Origin: Candidatus Melainabacteria bacterium
GTDB taxonomy: Bacteria; Cyanobacteriota; Vampirovibrionia; 2-02-FULL-35-15
Assembly (NCBI GenBank): GCA_023250175.1
Contig: JAHFBD010000112.1
Span: 1-7,230 of the forward strand
Direction: 5' to 3'
DNA length: 7,230 nucleotides
Shown: positions 6,583 to 7,230 of the stretch, one piece after another
Position numbering within the stretch: position 1 is the first letter of the stretch
Layout: each line of letters opens with the position of its first letter
The notes under the pieces: generated by a model
What the model saw: the letters and a program-made list of their open reading frames with translations, nothing else
The model's database searches: none
What the model was told of the DNA's origin: nothing
Program-made: the position numbers and the translations under genes

Positions 6583-6611
6583 ATTTTAAACTATACATCT
6601 CGATTTATTAA
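6583..6611 (-). promoter_or_regulatory. Weak promoter candidate for the Hint gene
   Basis: On the minus strand TAAAAT (6588-6583) lies seven bases before the ATG at 6575, and TTAATA (6611-6606) is 17 bases further upstream. The -35 match is poor and overlaps the 12-bp palindrome TTTATTAATAAA at 6604-6615. A competing -10-like TATAGT sits at 6595-6590. Base composition makes this uncertain. Confidence 0.22.
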
Positions 6612-6637
6612 TAAAAAATGTTACTGCCTAAACTATA
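6587..6637. repeat. 9-bp direct repeat upstream of the Hint gene
   Basis: TAAACTATA occurs at 6587-6595 and 6629-6637, 42 bases apart, close to four helical turns. On the minus strand each copy contains TATAGT, a -10-like hexamer. It may reflect tandem promoters or paired binding sites, or be chance in AT-rich sequence. Confidence 0.3.
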
Positions 6638-6657
6638 ATGTATAAGACCATAAATAA

Positions 6658-6744
6658 GCTTTTTGTGTGATTTATTCACCAAAAAGCGCCATGTTAAGGA
6701 AGAGCGAGTTGAGCATTAGTGCGAAACGAGCGATAGGTAGAAAC
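6658..6744 (+). repeat. Structured intergenic element, copy 2
   Basis: Read on the plus strand, a hairpin opens the element (6658-6687): arms GCTTTTTG and CAAAAAGC, one bulged T at 6666, inner arms GTGA and TCAC, loop TTTAT. A GCGA-rich stretch follows and the element ends in AGGTAGAAAC (6735-6744). This is the same architecture and order as 3253-3139 on the minus strand, with GGAAG, an AG...TGC block, GAAA and GCG also in the same order between hairpin and end. It lies antisense to the genes on both sides, so it is not a common 5' regulator of them. It abuts the A-tract of the neighbouring terminator. Confidence 0.5.
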
Positions 6745-6784
6745 AAAAAAAATAACCCTTACGATTTATTGTAAAGGTTATTTT
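6745..6784 (-). terminator. Intrinsic terminator of the Pro-Thr/Met-Gly protein gene
   Basis: The minus-strand transcript of the right-hand gene reaches a stem formed by 6784-6771 and 6762-6749 (14 pairs, one of them G-U in this orientation) with an 8-base loop. The A-run at 6745-6752, whose last four bases are also the foot of the stem, supplies the U-tract. It begins 26 bases after the stop codon. In the plus direction the U-tract is only four bases and the stem has a mismatch, so it should work mainly on the minus strand. Confidence 0.85.
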
Positions 6785-6810
6785 AGAAGTTAGTCTGATT
6801 AATTGGGGAA

Positions 6811-7230
6811 TTAGAATATGCCCATTCCACCCATATTACTCATTCCGAGTCCTGGACTGTCCATTCCACCCATATTATTCATTTCAGATCCTGGACCAGA
6901 ATCATCCATTCCTAACATCATTCCAGCTCCTCCCATATCAAATCCTGTCATATTGCCTGGATTACCTTCAGGTCCTGCTGGACCATTCATGCTCATGCCT
7001 GGAGTAGGAGATGGTGTTGGGCTTGGGGATGGGGTAGAACTGGTAGGTTCCCCACTTAAACCTTCAAAGAGTCCAATTAGTGCACATGCTCTTTGTGGGT
7101 TTAAGATTGATCTTCTAATAGCTACAATAACAACACCACTTTCAAAGGTTCCATTAAGCTGTTCTCCATTGAGCACAAGAGTAAGTTTCCCAGTTCTTCC
7201 AGTAATATCTTTTAGATTTAACTTAACTTC
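6811..7230 (-). CDS. Pro-Thr-linker, Met/Gly-rich protein, C-terminal part
   Basis: The frame is open to the right edge of the window, so the gene enters from beyond base 7230; the GTG at 7176 is internal rather than a likely start. The 139 visible residues begin with a beta-rich segment (TLVLNGEQLNGTFESG ... AIRR) that aligns with residues 330-369 of the Hint protein: both have T-L-x-L-x-G, L-x-G-T-F-x-x-G and a trailing arginine. A linker of Pro-Ser/Thr repeats (PSPSPTPSPTP) follows, then a Met/Gly/Asn/Asp-rich tail with a 13-residue tandem repeat (NMGGM core) ending MGGMGIF. Such linkers and tails suggest an extracytoplasmic protein, but the N-terminus is not visible. The function is unknown. 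A strong terminator follows, so the Hint gene downstream has its own promoter. Confidence 0.75.
   Translation of the reverse strand, partial: EVKLNLKDITGRTGKLTLVLNGEQLNGTFESGVVIVAIRRSILNPQRACALIGLFEGLSGEPTSSTPSPSPTPSPTPGMSMNGPAGPEGNPGNMTGFDMGGAGMMLGMDDSGPGSEMNNMGGMDSPGLGMSNMGGMGIF
6822..6900 (-). repeat. 39-bp tandem repeat inside the Met/Gly-rich tail
   Basis: Two adjacent 39-base units begin with CCATTCCACCCATATTA (plus strand) at 6822 and 6861; 31 of 39 bases agree by eye. In protein they encode 13-residue units of the form PG..M[SN]NMGGM. The period keeps the frame, so copy-number change would lengthen or shorten the tail without truncation. Confidence 0.7.

Noticed and set aside
7174..7176. 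GTG at 7176 as the start of the right-edge gene
   Set aside because: The frame is open to the window edge and the domain shared with the Hint protein continues upstream of this codon.

Overview
This is an AT-rich window (roughly one third G+C by eye) from a bacterium, with densely packed genes on both strands and several predicted secreted, cysteine-bearing proteins. No rRNA, tRNA, CRISPR or transposase gene is visible. A phylum cannot be fixed from these genes. The Sec signal peptides, Kazal and Hint domains and the lack of Shine-Dalgarno sites at most starts fit an uncultured, environmental low-GC bacterium; a cyanobacterial-relative (melainabacterial) lineage is only a weak guess.

Layout. 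Bases 1-345 (+) hold the C-terminal end of a glycerol-1-phosphate dehydrogenase-like enzyme. It converges, with one base between stops, on a minus-strand cluster read from 3088 down to 347: an unknown secreted protein (3088-2318), an alkaline-phosphatase-superfamily phosphohydrolase (2253-838) and, overlapping it by four bases, an APS-kinase-derived protein whose P-loop is gone (841-347). Bases 3089-3352 are a divergent intergenic region carrying a G+C-rich structured element. A secreted beta-propeller-like protein with a C-terminal IPT/TIG domain follows on the plus strand (3353-4930). It converges, again with one base between stops, on a secreted Kazal / six-cysteine-repeat / Hint-domain protein (6575-4932). 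Bases 6576-6810 are a second intergenic region with a relative of the same structured element and a good minus-strand terminator. The window ends in the 3' part of a Pro-Thr-linker, Met/Gly-rich protein (7230-6811) that shares a small beta-rich domain with the Hint protein.

How the genes may work together. The phosphohydrolase and the degenerate kinase are translationally coupled and probably act together; a direct repeat with Pho-box geometry lies upstream of the phosphohydrolase. The Hint protein and its truncated upstream neighbour look like members of one extracellular family.

The most unusual signal is the pair of intergenic elements (3139-3253 minus, 6658-6744 plus). Each begins with a hairpin of identical architecture (8 bp, one bulged T, 4 bp, loop TTTAT) in which half of the base pairs differ between copies yet all stay complementary, and each ends in the same ten bases, AGGTAGAAAC. 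This looks like a structured RNA or a hairpin-recognised mobile repeat that I cannot name.
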